A stretch of 64,000 nt of DNA, taken from assembly GCF_041435335.1 (NCBI RefSeq), contig NZ_CP108430.1, forward strand, positions 2,896,501 to 2,960,500, given 5' to 3'. Below, one piece after another: positions 9,347-18,373 of this stretch. Under the pieces are notes generated by a model that was given only the letters and a program-made list of their open reading frames with translations, did not search any database and was not told the origin of the DNA. The position numbers and the translations under genes are program-made. Positions within the stretch are counted from its first letter, which is position 1. Each line of letters opens with the position of its first letter. The stretch comes from Streptomyces sp. NBC_01283. GTDB lineage: Bacteria > Actinomycetota > Actinomycetes > Streptomycetales > Streptomycetaceae.

Positions 9347-10801
9347 ATGAGCACCACCGCCGAAAACGAAGGCGCCCTGGAGACACGCGGCCTCGAGCCC
9401 GTCCCCGACTCCGAGCGCACCGGCCGGACCCGCGAGCTGTTCCCCACCTGGGTGGCGGCCAACATCAGCGTCCTGCTGCTCACCATGGGCGCGGGCCTCA
9501 TCGTGACGAACGGCCTGAACTTCTGGCAGGCCCTGGTGGTCGCCCTCGTCTCACCGCTTCTCAGCTACGGCCTGGTCGGTCTGATCTCCGTCGCGGGCAA
9601 GCGCGGCGGCTCCCCCGGCATGACGCTCTCGCGCGCGGTCTTCGGCCAGCGCGGCAACCTCTTCCCGGGCGTGCTGATCTGGGTCGCCCGCTGGGGCTGG
9701 GAGACGATCAACGCCGTCACGGGCGCGTACGCGATCATCACCGTCCTGGACATCTGCTTCGGCGTGAAGTCCAGCAAGTGGCTGACGGTCGTGACGCTGA
9801 TCGCCTTCGTCGCCTGCACGTTCGTCATCAGCGGCCTGGGCCGCAAGGTGCTGCACGTCTGCAACACGTGGGCGACGTACCTCTTCGGCGCGTTCAGCGT
9901 CCTCGTGCTTGTCTACCTGGTGGCCAACACCCCCTGGTCGGACGTCTTCTCGCAGTCCGCGGGCTCCACCGCGGCCATGGTCGCGGGCATCGGCGTGATC
10001 GCCGCGGGCGGCATCAGCTGGGTCCCCACGGGCCCCGACTTCACGCGCTACCTCCCGCGCAACGCCTCCGGCAAGGCCCTGGTGGGCAACGCGATCGGCG
10101 GCGCCGGCATCGTCGTCGTCCCCATGGTTCTGATGGGCGCCGTCATGGCGGTCAGCACGCCGGGCCTGTCCAGGGCCTCGGACCCGGTCTCCTTCCTCGG
10201 TCAGCTCCTGCCGACGTGGATCGCGGTGCCGTACCTCGTGATGGCCGTGATCGGCATGCTGCTGATCAACTCGATGTCGATGTACTCCGCGGGCTTCACC
10301 GCGATGACGCTCGGCATCAAGGTCCCGCGCGCGTGGGCCGTCTCCATCAACGCCCTCATCAGCCTGGTCTTCGGCTACCTCCTGATGAACGTGGCCACCA
10401 GCTTCATCGGTTCGTTCATCTCCTTCCTGACGCTGCTCGCGGTCGCGTTCTCCGCCTGGATCGGCGTCTTCGGCGTCGACATGCTGAGCAGGAAGACGTA
10501 CGACGCCGAGGCGCTGATGGACACCAAGCGCACCAGTGCCTACTGGTACAAGGCGGGCTTCGCCTGGCAGGCCATGACCGCGTGGGCGATCGCCCTGGTG
10601 ATGGGCCTGCTCTTCACGAAGGTCGACTGGTTCAGCGGCCCGCTCGCCACCTCCTGGATCGGCCGCAACGGCCTGGGCTGGCTCGCCACGATCCTCATCG
10701 CCGCCGCCCTGTACGCGGTTCTTCCGAGGACCCCGGCCGCCGTGACCCCAGAGAGCCCGAAGGGCAACGGCGAGGGCGAGACCGAGCTGGTCTCGGCCTG
10801 A
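9347..10801 (+). CDS. NCS1-family nucleobase permease (cytosine/purine type)
   Basis: 484 aa with about twelve hydrophobic helices. The family pattern is clear: an early helix with FWQALVVALVSPLLSYG, the GKRGGSPGMTLSRAVFGQRGN segment, then GWETINAVTGAYAI. These match the nucleobase:cation symporter-1 group that includes cytosine permease CodB and purine-cytosine permeases. The exact substrate cannot be told. A start 33 codons upstream (9248) is open, but the ATG at 9347 gives the usual hydrophilic N-terminus. It is divergent from ftsY and co-directional with the following oxidoreductase 91 bp downstream. Confidence 0.88.
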   Translation: MSTTAENEGALETRGLEPVPDSERTGRTRELFPTWVAANISVLLLTMGAGLIVTNGLNFWQALVVALVSPLLSYGLVGLISVAGKRGGSPGMTLSRAVFGQRGNLFPGVLIWVARWGWETINAVTGAYAIITVLDICFGVKSSKWLTVVTLIAFVACTFVISGLGRKVLHVCNTWATYLFGAFSVLVLVYLVANTPWSDVFSQSAGSTAAMVAGIGVIAAGGISWVPTGPDFTRYLPRNASGKALVGNAIGGAGIVVVPMVLMGAVMAVSTPGLSRASDPVSFLGQLLPTWIAVPYLVMAVIGMLLINSMSMYSAGFTAMTLGIKVPRAWAVSINALISLVFGYLLMNVATSFIGSFISFLTLLAVAFSAWIGVFGVDMLSRKTYDAEALMDTKRTSAYWYKAGFAWQAMTAWAIALVMGLLFTKVDWFSGPLATSWIGRNGLGWLATILIAAALYAVLPRTPAAVTPESPKGNGEGETELVSA

Positions 10802-10892
10802 TCCGGAGCAACTGCCCCCGGACACTGGCCATCTGACACGACGTCATCTAACGTCCCTCTTCGCCCGCCCACGGTGAAGGGGGACGTTTTCC

Positions 10893-11873
10893 ATGCCCGT
10901 CACAGTCGTACGATTCAACCTCGTCGATCCGGACGCGACGCCAGGCTCACTGAGCGACCGCTACAAGGCCGCCCTGGAGATGTCCACGTACGCGGATGAC
11001 CGGGGCATCTCCACCGTGCAGACCGAGGAACACCACGGTGTCGGCAACAACTGGCTGCCCTCGCCCTTCACTTTCGCCGGCGCGGTCTTCGGCGCGACCC
11101 GGCGCATCGCGGTCACGGTCTCCGCGATCATCGGCCCGCTGCACGATCCGCTGCGGCTCGCCGAGGACATCGCCGTACTCGACCTGCTCAGCGGCGGCCG
11201 GCTCGTCACGGTGGCGGGGATCGGCTACCGGCCCGAGGAGTACGAGGCGTTCGGCGTCGACTGGAAGCGGCGCGGAAAGCTCCAGGACGAGCTCCTGGAG
11301 ACCCTGTTGCAGGCGTGGACGGGCGAGCCGTTCGAGTTCCGCGGCCGCACCGCGCGCGTCACCCCGCGTCCGTACACCCAGCCGCATCCGATGCTCCTGG
11401 TCGGCGGCTCATCGCAGGCGGCTGCCCGCCGCGCGGCCCGGCTCGGCCTGCCGTTCTTCCCCAGCGCCCATCTGCCGGAGCTCGAGGCCTACTACAACGA
11501 GCGCCTCGCGGAGTACGGCACCGAGGGCTGGACCATGATGCCCGCCGCAGAGACGCCGCTGCTGCACATCGCGGACGACCCGGACCGCACCTGGGCCGAG
11601 CACGGCGAGCACTTCCTGCACGAGGCCCGTACGTACGCCTCCTGGCAGTCCAAGGACATCCGCTCGGCCGTGAAGTCGGCCGCCACCACGGTCGAGGAGC
11701 TGCGCGCCGAGGGCGTCTACCGCGTCCTGACGCCCGACGAGTGCGTGGCGTACGTGCAGGACGGCGCCGCCAATCTCGTGCTGCACCCGCTCTCCGGCGG
11801 GATGCCGGTCGACGAGGGATGGCGCAGCCTGCACCACTTCTGCGAAAACGTACTGCCCCGGCTCAAGGAATAG
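10893..11873 (+). CDS. LLM-class flavin-dependent oxidoreductase
   Basis: 326 aa, luciferase-like TIM-barrel enzyme using FMN or F420. The family features are visible: TVQTEEHHG near residue 40, then IGPLHDPLRLAEDIAVLDLLSGGRL (about 88-112, typical flavin-binding strand-helix) and MLLVGGSSQAAARRAARLGLPF. ATG with AAGGGGGA upstream. It may be read with the permease 91 bp upstream, although the spacing also allows its own promoter. The substrate is unknown. A CofC gene for F420 synthesis elsewhere in the window shows the host makes F420, but this does not decide the cofactor. Confidence 0.88.
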   Translation: MPVTVVRFNLVDPDATPGSLSDRYKAALEMSTYADDRGISTVQTEEHHGVGNNWLPSPFTFAGAVFGATRRIAVTVSAIIGPLHDPLRLAEDIAVLDLLSGGRLVTVAGIGYRPEEYEAFGVDWKRRGKLQDELLETLLQAWTGEPFEFRGRTARVTPRPYTQPHPMLLVGGSSQAAARRAARLGLPFFPSAHLPELEAYYNERLAEYGTEGWTMMPAAETPLLHIADDPDRTWAEHGEHFLHEARTYASWQSKDIRSAVKSAATTVEELRAEGVYRVLTPDECVAYVQDGAANLVLHPLSGGMPVDEGWRSLHHFCENVLPRLKE

Positions 11874-11891
11874 GTCCTTGAACCGGGGCAG
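11853..11891. terminator. bidirectional terminator overlapping the oxidoreductase stop
   Basis: CTGCCCCGG-TCAAGGA pairs with TCCTTGA-CCGGGGCAG with one mismatch and a 5-nt loop. The left arm lies inside the end of the coding region. It separates the convergent oxidoreductase and glcP genes. Confidence 0.8.
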
Positions 11892-11917
11892 CTTCCTCAG
11901 AGGAGGGGCAGCGGGGA

Positions 11918-13345
11918 TTAGCCCATCTCCTCCAGGGTCTTGCCCTTCGTCTCCTTGACGAACTTCATGACGAAGGGGATGGAGATCACGGCGAAGGCAC
12001 CGTAGATGATGTACGAGCCGGTCAGGCTCCACTCGGACATGCTCGGGAACGTCTTGGTGATCGCGAAGTTCGCGAGCCACTGGGCCGATGCGGCCACACC
12101 GAGTGCGGCGGCGCGGATCCGGTTCGGGAAGATCTCACCGAGCAGCACCCAGACCACCACGCCCCAGGAGAGGGCGAAGAAGAGCACGAAGGCGTTGGCG
12201 GCGATGATCGCGGTCAGGCCCTGCGCGTTCGGCAGCGAGACGTTGTCGCCGGAACCGGTGCGGTACGAGAACGCCCAGGCGCAGGTGAAGAGCGCGAGCG
12301 CCATGCCGGCGGAGCCGATGATGGCCAGCGGCTTGCGGCCGATGCGGTCGACGAAGACCATCGCGATGACCGTGCCGACGATGTTCACGATCGACGTCTC
12401 GAACGAGTACAGGAACGAGCTGCTCGGGTCCTTGCCGATCGACTGCCACAGCTGGTTCGAGTAGTAGAAGATCACGTTGATGCCGACGAGCTGCTGGAAC
12501 ACCGAGAGGCCGATGCCGATCCAGACGATCGGCAGGAAGCCGACCTTGCCGAGCAGGTCCTTGAACGAGGACTTGTGCTCGCGGCGCATGCCCTCCTCGA
12601 TCTCGGAGACGCGCGCGTCGAGGTCGATGCTGGTGCCCTCGACCTCGCCGAGCACCTTCTTCGCCTCGACGTTGCGGCCGACCGAGATCAGGAAGCGCGG
12701 CGACTCGGGGATGGCGAAGGAGAGCAGCCCGTAGAGGAGGGCCGGGATGACCATGACGCCGAGCATCAGCTGCCAGGCCTCAAGGCCCAGGAGCTCGCCG
12801 CGCTGGTCGCCGTCGGCGACGTTCAGGATGCCCCAGTTGACCAGCTGGGAGACGGCGATGCCGATGACGATCGCGGCCTGCTGGAAGGAGGCGAGGCGGC
12901 CTCGGTAGGCGGGCGGGGCGACCTCGGCGATGTAGGCCGGGCCGATGACGGACGCCATGCCGATGCCGATGCCGCCGATGAAGCGCCACATCGTCAGGTC
13001 CCAGGCCGCGAACGGCAGGGCCGATCCGACGGCGCTCGCCGCGAAGAGGACGGCGGCGATCTGCATGCAGCGGATGCGGCCGATGCGGTCGGCGATGCGG
13101 CCGGCGACCGCGGCACCGACGGCACAGCCGAGCAGCGCGGTGGCGATGATCCAGCCGAGCATGTTGGCATCGACGTCGAAACGGTGCTGGATGGCGACGG
13201 TGGCGCCATTGATCACCGAGCTGTCGTAACCGAAAAGGAAGCCACCCATCGCGGCTGCCGCCGTAATGAAGATGACATGGCCGAGATGGTCCGGGTGGGC
13301 CTCTCTGCCGTGGCCGGGCTGCGGCGCCTTCGTTGTGCTGGTCAC
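11918..13345 (-). CDS. glcP: glucose permease GlcP (MFS sugar porter)
   Basis: 475 aa, twelve-helix major facilitator. Sugar-porter signatures are present: GGFLFGYDSSVINGA in helix 1, GRIADRIGRIR in loop 2-3, IPESPRFL, QQLVGINVIFYYSNQLW in helix 7, and the closing VKETKGKTLEEMG. The position next to smc and the sequence match S. coelicolor GlcP, the PTS-independent glucose/H+ symporter. The GTG at 13345 has GAGGAG 5 nt upstream; the longer frame lacks such a site. A promoter with TTGACT/TAGTCT and a LacI-type palindrome on its start point lie upstream, so sugar-dependent repression is likely. Confidence 0.93.
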   Translation of the reverse strand: MTSTTKAPQPGHGREAHPDHLGHVIFITAAAAMGGFLFGYDSSVINGATVAIQHRFDVDANMLGWIIATALLGCAVGAAVAGRIADRIGRIRCMQIAAVLFAASAVGSALPFAAWDLTMWRFIGGIGIGMASVIGPAYIAEVAPPAYRGRLASFQQAAIVIGIAVSQLVNWGILNVADGDQRGELLGLEAWQLMLGVMVIPALLYGLLSFAIPESPRFLISVGRNVEAKKVLGEVEGTSIDLDARVSEIEEGMRREHKSSFKDLLGKVGFLPIVWIGIGLSVFQQLVGINVIFYYSNQLWQSIGKDPSSSFLYSFETSIVNIVGTVIAMVFVDRIGRKPLAIIGSAGMALALFTCAWAFSYRTGSGDNVSLPNAQGLTAIIAANAFVLFFALSWGVVVWVLLGEIFPNRIRAAALGVAASAQWLANFAITKTFPSMSEWSLTGSYIIYGAFAVISIPFVMKFVKETKGKTLEEMG

Positions 13346-13440
13346 ATGGACTCCTCGGGCCACCGGCAGCATCGCCGGGGGTGGGGGTGAGCACTTCAAG
13401 TGGCGCACAACTTCACGCCGCCCACCACCTGAAAGTAAAA

Positions 13441-13480
13441 GCAACGTTGCAGAGACTATGCCTTCAAGTTTCGAAGTCAA
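13441..13480 (-). promoter_or_regulatory. glcP promoter with LacI-type operator
   Basis: On the lower strand -35 TTGACT (13475-13480), a 16-bp spacer and -10 TAGTCT (13453-13458). The perfect palindrome GCAACGTTGC (13441-13450) begins 2 nt past the -10 and covers the expected start point. That palindrome is the core of many LacI/GalR operators in actinobacteria. An occupied operator here would block initiation. Confidence 0.7.
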
Positions 13481-13538
13481 TACCTGGGTTCCTGTGAATT
13501 TCAGGTCCCCGCGAGGCAGGGTTTGTTCAAGTCTTGAA
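13463..13538. promoter_or_regulatory. paired TTCAAG dyads in the glcP control region
   Basis: TTCAAGTCTTGAA (13526-13538) is a perfect dyad around a single central base. A weaker copy, TTCAAGTTTCGAA (13463-13475), lies exactly 63 bp away, about six helical turns, and overlaps the -10/-35 spacer. A third TTCAAGT occurs at 13395-13401, downstream of the start point. They look like a cooperative site for a regulator other than the LacI-type one. No known consensus is claimed. Confidence 0.4.
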
Positions 13539-13562
13539 GTTATGCGGACGGCCCGTGAAGAG

Positions 13563-16500
13563 CTACCGAAGCCGCTGACTGATCACCTTCGAGACGCCGT
13601 CGCCCTGCATGGACACGCCGTACAGGGCGTCCGCGACCTCCATCGTCCGCTTCTGGTGCGTGATCACGATGAGCTGCGAGGCCTCCTGCAGCTCCTCCAT
13701 GATGCGGATGAGCCGCTGCAGGTTGGTGTCGTCGAGCGCGGCCTCCACCTCGTCCATCACATAGAAGGGACTCGGCCGTGCCTTGAAGATCGAGACGAGC
13801 AGCGCGACGGCGGTCAGCGACCGCTCACCGCCGGAGAGCAGCGAGAGCCGCTTGACCTTCTTGCCCGGCGGACGCGCCTCGACATCCACGCCCGTGGTGA
13901 GCATGTTGTCGGGGTCGGTCAGGATGAGCCGCCCGTCGCCGCCCGGGAAGAGCCGCGAGAAGACGCCTTCGAACTCCCGTGCCGTGTCCCGGTAGGCCTC
14001 GGTGAACACCTGCTCGACGCGCTCGTCGACCTCCTTCACCACTTGCAGGAGGTCGGCCCGCGTCTTCTTCAGGTCCTCCAGCTGCTCGCTCAGGAACTTG
14101 TGGCGCTCCTCAAGCGCGGCGAACTCCTCAAGGGCCAGCGGGTTCACCTTCCCGAGCTGCTGGTACGCCCGTTCGGCTGACCTCAGCCGCTTCTCCTGCT
14201 CACCGCGGACGTACGGCACGGGCCTGTTGCGCGGGTGCTCCGGGTCCTCGGGGAGCTCCTCGCCCTCCGCCGCGGGGGAGGGCGGCACGAGCTGGTCGGG
14301 GCCGTAGTCGGACACGAGCCCTGCCGGTTCCACACCGAGTTCCTCCAGCGCCTTGGACTCCAGCTGCTCGATCCGCAGCCGCTTCTCGGCACCGAGTACC
14401 TCGCCGCGGTGGACTGAATCCGTCAATGTGTCGAGCTCCGCCTTGAGCTCGCGCCCCTGGCCCCGCTCGGCGGTCAGATCCCGCTCCCGCACTTCCTTGG
14501 CACGCTCGGCGGAGGCACGTTCCTCCTGCGCCCGTACGAGGGAGACCTCGACGTGCGCGAGCAGCTGCCGCGCACCACGGGCGACGGCCTCGGCGACCGC
14601 GGCCTCGTGCCGCATCCGGGCCTTGCGCTGCTCGGCACGCGCGCGTGCCTCGCGTTCGGCGCGCGCGGCCCGGTCGAGCGAGTCGGCCCGTCCCGCGAGG
14701 CCCTTGACCCGCTCCTCGTGCGTACGCACCTGGAGCCTGGCCTCCATCTCGGTCTGCCGGGCATTGGCCCCGTCGGCGGCCAACCGGTCGCGCACCCCGG
14801 TGTCGGGCTCCTCCTCGACCGGAGCCTCCTCCGCCACCGCGAGCCGCTCGGCCAGCTCCTCGGCGTCCTCGACCGCCTTGTCCAGCGCCTCCTGCGCCTT
14901 GGCCGCGGCGGCGGCACTGCGCTCGGCCTCGCCCGCGGCGCCACGGGCCTGCCCGGCGAGTGCGCCCAACTGCTGGGCCACGGCCGACTTCTCCCGGTCG
15001 GCGGTGCGCCTGCGCTCCCCCAACTCCTCGACGAGCGCGGCGACTTCCTTGCGGCGCTCACCGCACTCCTGCTGTACGCGGGCCAGTTCCTCGCACTGGG
15101 CGGCGAGTTGCTCCAGCTCGGCGGCTGCCTCGTCGACGGATGCCTGCACTTCGAGGAGGCTCGGCGCACCGGCCGAACCGCCCTGCGCGAAGTGCGCCCC
15201 GAGCAGGTCGCCTTCGGCGGTGACGGCGGTGAGCTCCGGGTGCGCGTAGACGAAGTCCTCGGCGTCCTCAAGGGTGCCGACGACGACGATGCCCCGCAGC
15301 AGCCGCCGCACCGCGGGCATCAGATCCTCAGGACCGCGCACCAACTCGGCGGCGAGGGGCGGCCCTTCAGAACCACCGGTACGTACGTCGCTCTCCCCGC
15401 CGGGCGCCCCCGTGAGCAGCAGCGCGGCCCGCCCCGCGTCCTGCTTGCGCAGCAGCCGGATGGCTTCCGCCGCCGATGCCGGTGTGGTCACCGCGATCGC
15501 GTCCGCCGCGGCGCCGAACGCCGCCGCGATCGCGACCTCGTACCCCGGTGCGACGGAGAGCAGCTCGGCCGCCGGACCGAGGAGCCCCGTGAGGCGGTCC
15601 TTGGCGGCGAGCAGCGCCCCCGAACCGTCCTTGCGGCGCAGGCCGAGCGCGAGCGCCTCGTGCCGGGCGGCGACCGCGGCCCGCTTGCGTTCGGCGGCGG
15701 TGGCGGCCTCGCGGGCCGCGGTCAGCGCACCCTCGGCCTCGGTGAGGGAACGCTTCGCCTCGTCGTGCCGTTCACCGAGCTCCGCGTCACCGGCGTCGAG
15801 CCCGTCGACCTCCGCCTTCAGCTGCTCGTACTCCTCCTGGGCGGCGACCGCGCGCTCCCCCGCCTCGTCACGCGCCACGGCGAGCCGGTCGATCTCTGCC
15901 TGCGCGGAGCCCGCCCGCGAGCGCGCGGCGTTGACCTGGCCGTGCAGCCGGGCGAGCCCTTCACGCCGGTCGGCGATGGCCCGTGCCACGTCCTTGAGGC
16001 GGCGCTCCTCGACCGCGAGCTCCCGCTCCAGATCGGCACGGTGGCCGACCGTGTCCTCCAGGGCGTGCTCCGCGGCCTCCAGGGCGGCGGCGAGCTCCGC
16101 CTCCTGCTCGCGGATCCGGGCGGCCTCGCGCTCCATGTCCTCGGGGTCACGGCCGCGCCGTTCCTCCGGGGGCGCCGCGGTCGCGCTCTTGACCCGGGCG
16201 TCGGCCAGGGACACCGTGCCGCGCACCCGCTCGGCCAACTGCGACAGCTCGTACCAGGTCTGCTGCGCCCGCTGGAGCCGCGGGGTGATGCGGCGCACCT
16301 CGTCCTCCAGCTCGGCCTCCCGCTGGAGCGCCTTCTTCAGCGCGGCCTCGGCGGTGTCCTTGCGCCGCTTGAGCTCCGCCTCGTCGGCGACCTCGGTCCG
16401 CAGCGCGTCCCGCAGGCGTACGAGGTCGTCGGCGAGCAGCCGCAGGCGGGCATCGCGCAGATCGGCCTGGATGACGGCGGCCCTGCGTGCCACGGCGGCC

Positions 16501-17123
16501 TGCCGGCCGAGGGGCTTGAGCTGACGCCGGAGTTCGTCGGTCAGGTCCTGCACGCGCGCGAGGTTGGCCTGCATCGCGTCGAGCTTGCGCAGGGCCTTCT
16601 CTTTGCGCTTGCGGTGCTTGAGGACGCCCGCGGCCTCCTCGATGAAGGCGCGGCGGCCCATGGGGTCGGCGTGCAGGACGCCGTCGAGCTGGCCCTGGCC
16701 GACGATGACGTGCATCTCGCGCCCGATGCCGGAGTCGGAGAGCAGCTCCTGGATGTCCAGGAGGCGGCAGGTGTCCCCGTTGATCTGGTACTCGCTGCCG
16801 CCGTTGCGGAACATGATGCGCGTGATGGTGACTTCGGCGTACTCGATGGGCAGCGCGCCGTCGGAGTTGTCGATGGTGAGCGACACCTCGGCCCGGCCGA
16901 GCGGCGGGCGCCCGGTCGTGCCGGCGAAGATGACGTCCTCCATCTTGCCGCCGCGCAGCGACTTGGCGCCCTGCTCGCCCATGACCCAGGACAGCGCGTC
17001 CACGACGTTGGACTTGCCGGAGCCGTTCGGTCCGACGACGCAGGTGATGCCCGGCTCGAACTTCAGCGTCGTCGCCGACGCGAAGGATTTGAAACCGCGC
17101 AGTGTCAGGGCCTTGAGGTGCAC
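13563..17123 (-). CDS. smc: chromosome segregation protein SMC
   Basis: 1186 aa, normal SMC length. Walker A GPNGSGKSNVVDAL at about 31-44 with the usual N-terminal LKALTLRGFKSFA. A long coiled coil runs to a hinge at about 500-680 (GAAADAIAVTTPASAAEAIRLLRKQ), followed by the returning coil. The ABC signature LSLLSGGERSLTAVALL lies near 1089 and Walker B FYVMDEVEAALDDTN near 1115. SMC homodimers with ScpAB condense and align replicated chromosomes, needed in Streptomyces for clean septation of aerial hyphae. GTG start. It is transcribed leftward after a terminator that isolates it from the small gene upstream. Confidence 0.98.
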   Translation of the reverse strand: MHLKALTLRGFKSFASATTLKFEPGITCVVGPNGSGKSNVVDALSWVMGEQGAKSLRGGKMEDVIFAGTTGRPPLGRAEVSLTIDNSDGALPIEYAEVTITRIMFRNGGSEYQINGDTCRLLDIQELLSDSGIGREMHVIVGQGQLDGVLHADPMGRRAFIEEAAGVLKHRKRKEKALRKLDAMQANLARVQDLTDELRRQLKPLGRQAAVARRAAVIQADLRDARLRLLADDLVRLRDALRTEVADEAELKRRKDTAEAALKKALQREAELEDEVRRITPRLQRAQQTWYELSQLAERVRGTVSLADARVKSATAAPPEERRGRDPEDMEREAARIREQEAELAAALEAAEHALEDTVGHRADLERELAVEERRLKDVARAIADRREGLARLHGQVNAARSRAGSAQAEIDRLAVARDEAGERAVAAQEEYEQLKAEVDGLDAGDAELGERHDEAKRSLTEAEGALTAAREAATAAERKRAAVAARHEALALGLRRKDGSGALLAAKDRLTGLLGPAAELLSVAPGYEVAIAAAFGAAADAIAVTTPASAAEAIRLLRKQDAGRAALLLTGAPGGESDVRTGGSEGPPLAAELVRGPEDLMPAVRRLLRGIVVVGTLEDAEDFVYAHPELTAVTAEGDLLGAHFAQGGSAGAPSLLEVQASVDEAAAELEQLAAQCEELARVQQECGERRKEVAALVEELGERRRTADREKSAVAQQLGALAGQARGAAGEAERSAAAAAKAQEALDKAVEDAEELAERLAVAEEAPVEEEPDTGVRDRLAADGANARQTEMEARLQVRTHEERVKGLAGRADSLDRAARAEREARARAEQRKARMRHEAAVAEAVARGARQLLAHVEVSLVRAQEERASAERAKEVRERDLTAERGQGRELKAELDTLTDSVHRGEVLGAEKRLRIEQLESKALEELGVEPAGLVSDYGPDQLVPPSPAAEGEELPEDPEHPRNRPVPYVRGEQEKRLRSAERAYQQLGKVNPLALEEFAALEERHKFLSEQLEDLKKTRADLLQVVKEVDERVEQVFTEAYRDTAREFEGVFSRLFPGGDGRLILTDPDNMLTTGVDVEARPPGKKVKRLSLLSGGERSLTAVALLVSIFKARPSPFYVMDEVEAALDDTNLQRLIRIMEELQEASQLIVITHQKRTMEVADALYGVSMQGDGVSKVISQRLR

Positions 17124-17215
17124 GCCGCCGGACTCTACCTTTCACTGACCGTTTCACCCAGGAACATGCAGGGCACATCAGGTGTAACGGAAACGGCTGC
17201 ACGGCGACAAGAAAG

Positions 17216-17237
17216 AAGGGACGCCGAAGCGTCCCTT
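17216..17237 (-). terminator. terminator of the 67-aa gene
   Basis: Perfect 9-bp stem; read leftward it closes a TTCG tetraloop and is followed by CTTTCTTGTC, a T-rich tail. It separates the small gene from smc. Confidence 0.85.
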
Positions 17238-17372
17238 GCAGATCTGGACAAGCGGCTGACATGGGCAGCCCGACCACGTGCGTTAACAGGCATCCCACCG
17301 ACCCAAGAGTGCGTGACGCGGTCAGGCGTTACGCGTAGTCGTGTGAGATGAGCGCCTTGCTGAAGGTGGTGG

Positions 17373-17576
17373 TCAGGTGAGCGCAGGCTCCGCCTGGGGT
17401 ACGTCGATGCTCTCCAGGAGCGATTCGTGAGAAGCGGCAGCCGCGAGTGCGTCGTTCTCGGCCTGGATCTTCACGAGCTCAGATTCCAGGTCTTGGACGC
17501 GCTGCTGGAGCCGTCGCATCTCGGCGAGAAGTCGCGGGTCGGAACCGCCGACGTAACCGAGAAGCGCCTTTGCCAT
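17373..17576 (-). CDS. conserved small coiled-coil protein
   Basis: 67 aa. It begins MAKALLGYVGGSDPRLLAEM and continues with a heptad-like helix (RRLQQRVQDLESELVKIQAE, residues about 21-40) ending in an acidic, disordered tail. I recognise the N-terminus as widely conserved in actinobacteria but know no function. ATG with GGAGG 10 nt upstream. It has its own terminator 135 bp past the stop, so it is a monocistronic unit between acylphosphatase and smc. The coiled coil suggests a dimer; a link to SMC or cell division is only positional. Confidence 0.8.
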   Translation of the reverse strand: MAKALLGYVGGSDPRLLAEMRRLQQRVQDLESELVKIQAENDALAAAASHESLLESIDVPQAEPALT

Positions 17577-17959
17577 GATGGATGGTCCTCCACAATGAGT
17601 GACCGACCGAAGCGGTGTGGGTCGTGAGGGAATCGCACCCGCGGTGCTTGGCACTCGTTGTTCGTGCTGGGTTTTGCTGGCCGTTCTCACATGCCAAACA
17701 GCTAAGGTGCGCGGGGCTTCCAGAGTCTCACCAAAAAGTTTGACGGTCAACACGATCACGCCCCGTATTGGCGGGCAACCCGGGGGCCTGCGGCCGTCGG
17801 AACGGCGGCGCTGCCTCTGCTGCGGGGCCCTGGGGGCGTGTCGATCATCGTTCACCTGGGAGCCTGCCACGACGGACCGTTCTTGGCAACCACCAGGCCT
17901 TTCCTGCCCCGGGCAGTTGCCAATACCCCACTGGGGCGGGTCCGGCCGACCGGTGTCCG
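17577..17959. other. gene-free region upstream of the 67-aa gene
   Basis: 383 bp. It must hold the promoter and a long leader of the 67-aa gene, transcribed leftward. TTGACC occurs on the lower strand near 17740-17745 (reverse of GGTCAA), but no good -10 at 17-18 bp was found. No strong hairpin follows the acylphosphatase stop. Confidence 0.45.
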
Positions 17960-18241
17960 TCAGCGAATCGCGAATGTGTCGTAGATGCCGCGCGGAGTGT
18001 CCCAGATCTCAGTGACGCCGTCGACGCGGCCGGGTGTGTCGCCCGTGCGGAGCCAGTCGAGCAGCCCCTGCGCGCCCGCGCGAGGACCCTCGGCGACGAC
18101 CTGCACGCGGCCGTCCTCCAGATTGAGAGCAAAACCACTCAGGCCCCCGATCTCCAGAGCCTTGGCCCGCGTGAACCAGCGGAATCCCACGCCTTGCACC
18201 TGGCCACGCACCCAGGCCGTGACTCTGACTTCTTCGTTCAT
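17960..18241 (-). CDS. acyP: acylphosphatase
   Basis: 93 aa, the standard size of this small ferredoxin-like enzyme that hydrolyses acyl phosphates. The phosphate-binding loop [15 protein letters not shown] (residues about 11-25, with the catalytic Arg in GVGFR) and the catalytic Asn in [12 protein letters not shown] (about 38-48) are intact. Start ATG. It is leftward and divergent from the CAP-domain gene. Its place beside smc is conserved in Streptomyces; no functional link is known. Confidence 0.95.
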   Translation of the reverse strand: MNEEVRVTAWVRGQVQGVGFRWFTRAKALEIGGLSGFALNLEDGRVQVVAEGPRAGAQGLLDWLRTGDTPGRVDGVTEIWDTPRGIYDTFAIR

Positions 18242-18373
18242 GGGTGCACGCTAACCGGCCAATTGCTCTCGTAGCACTTCGTCCCCATGCGCCATCGCGT
18301 ACAGTCCCGACACGATGAGCCTCACCCGTATGGGTGAGCCACGTTGACCGCTGAGGACGAGGAAGGCCAGGAG

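Noticed and set aside
14553..17351. 932-codon open frame antisense to smc
   Set aside because: Shadow frame; smc motifs on the other strand are complete.
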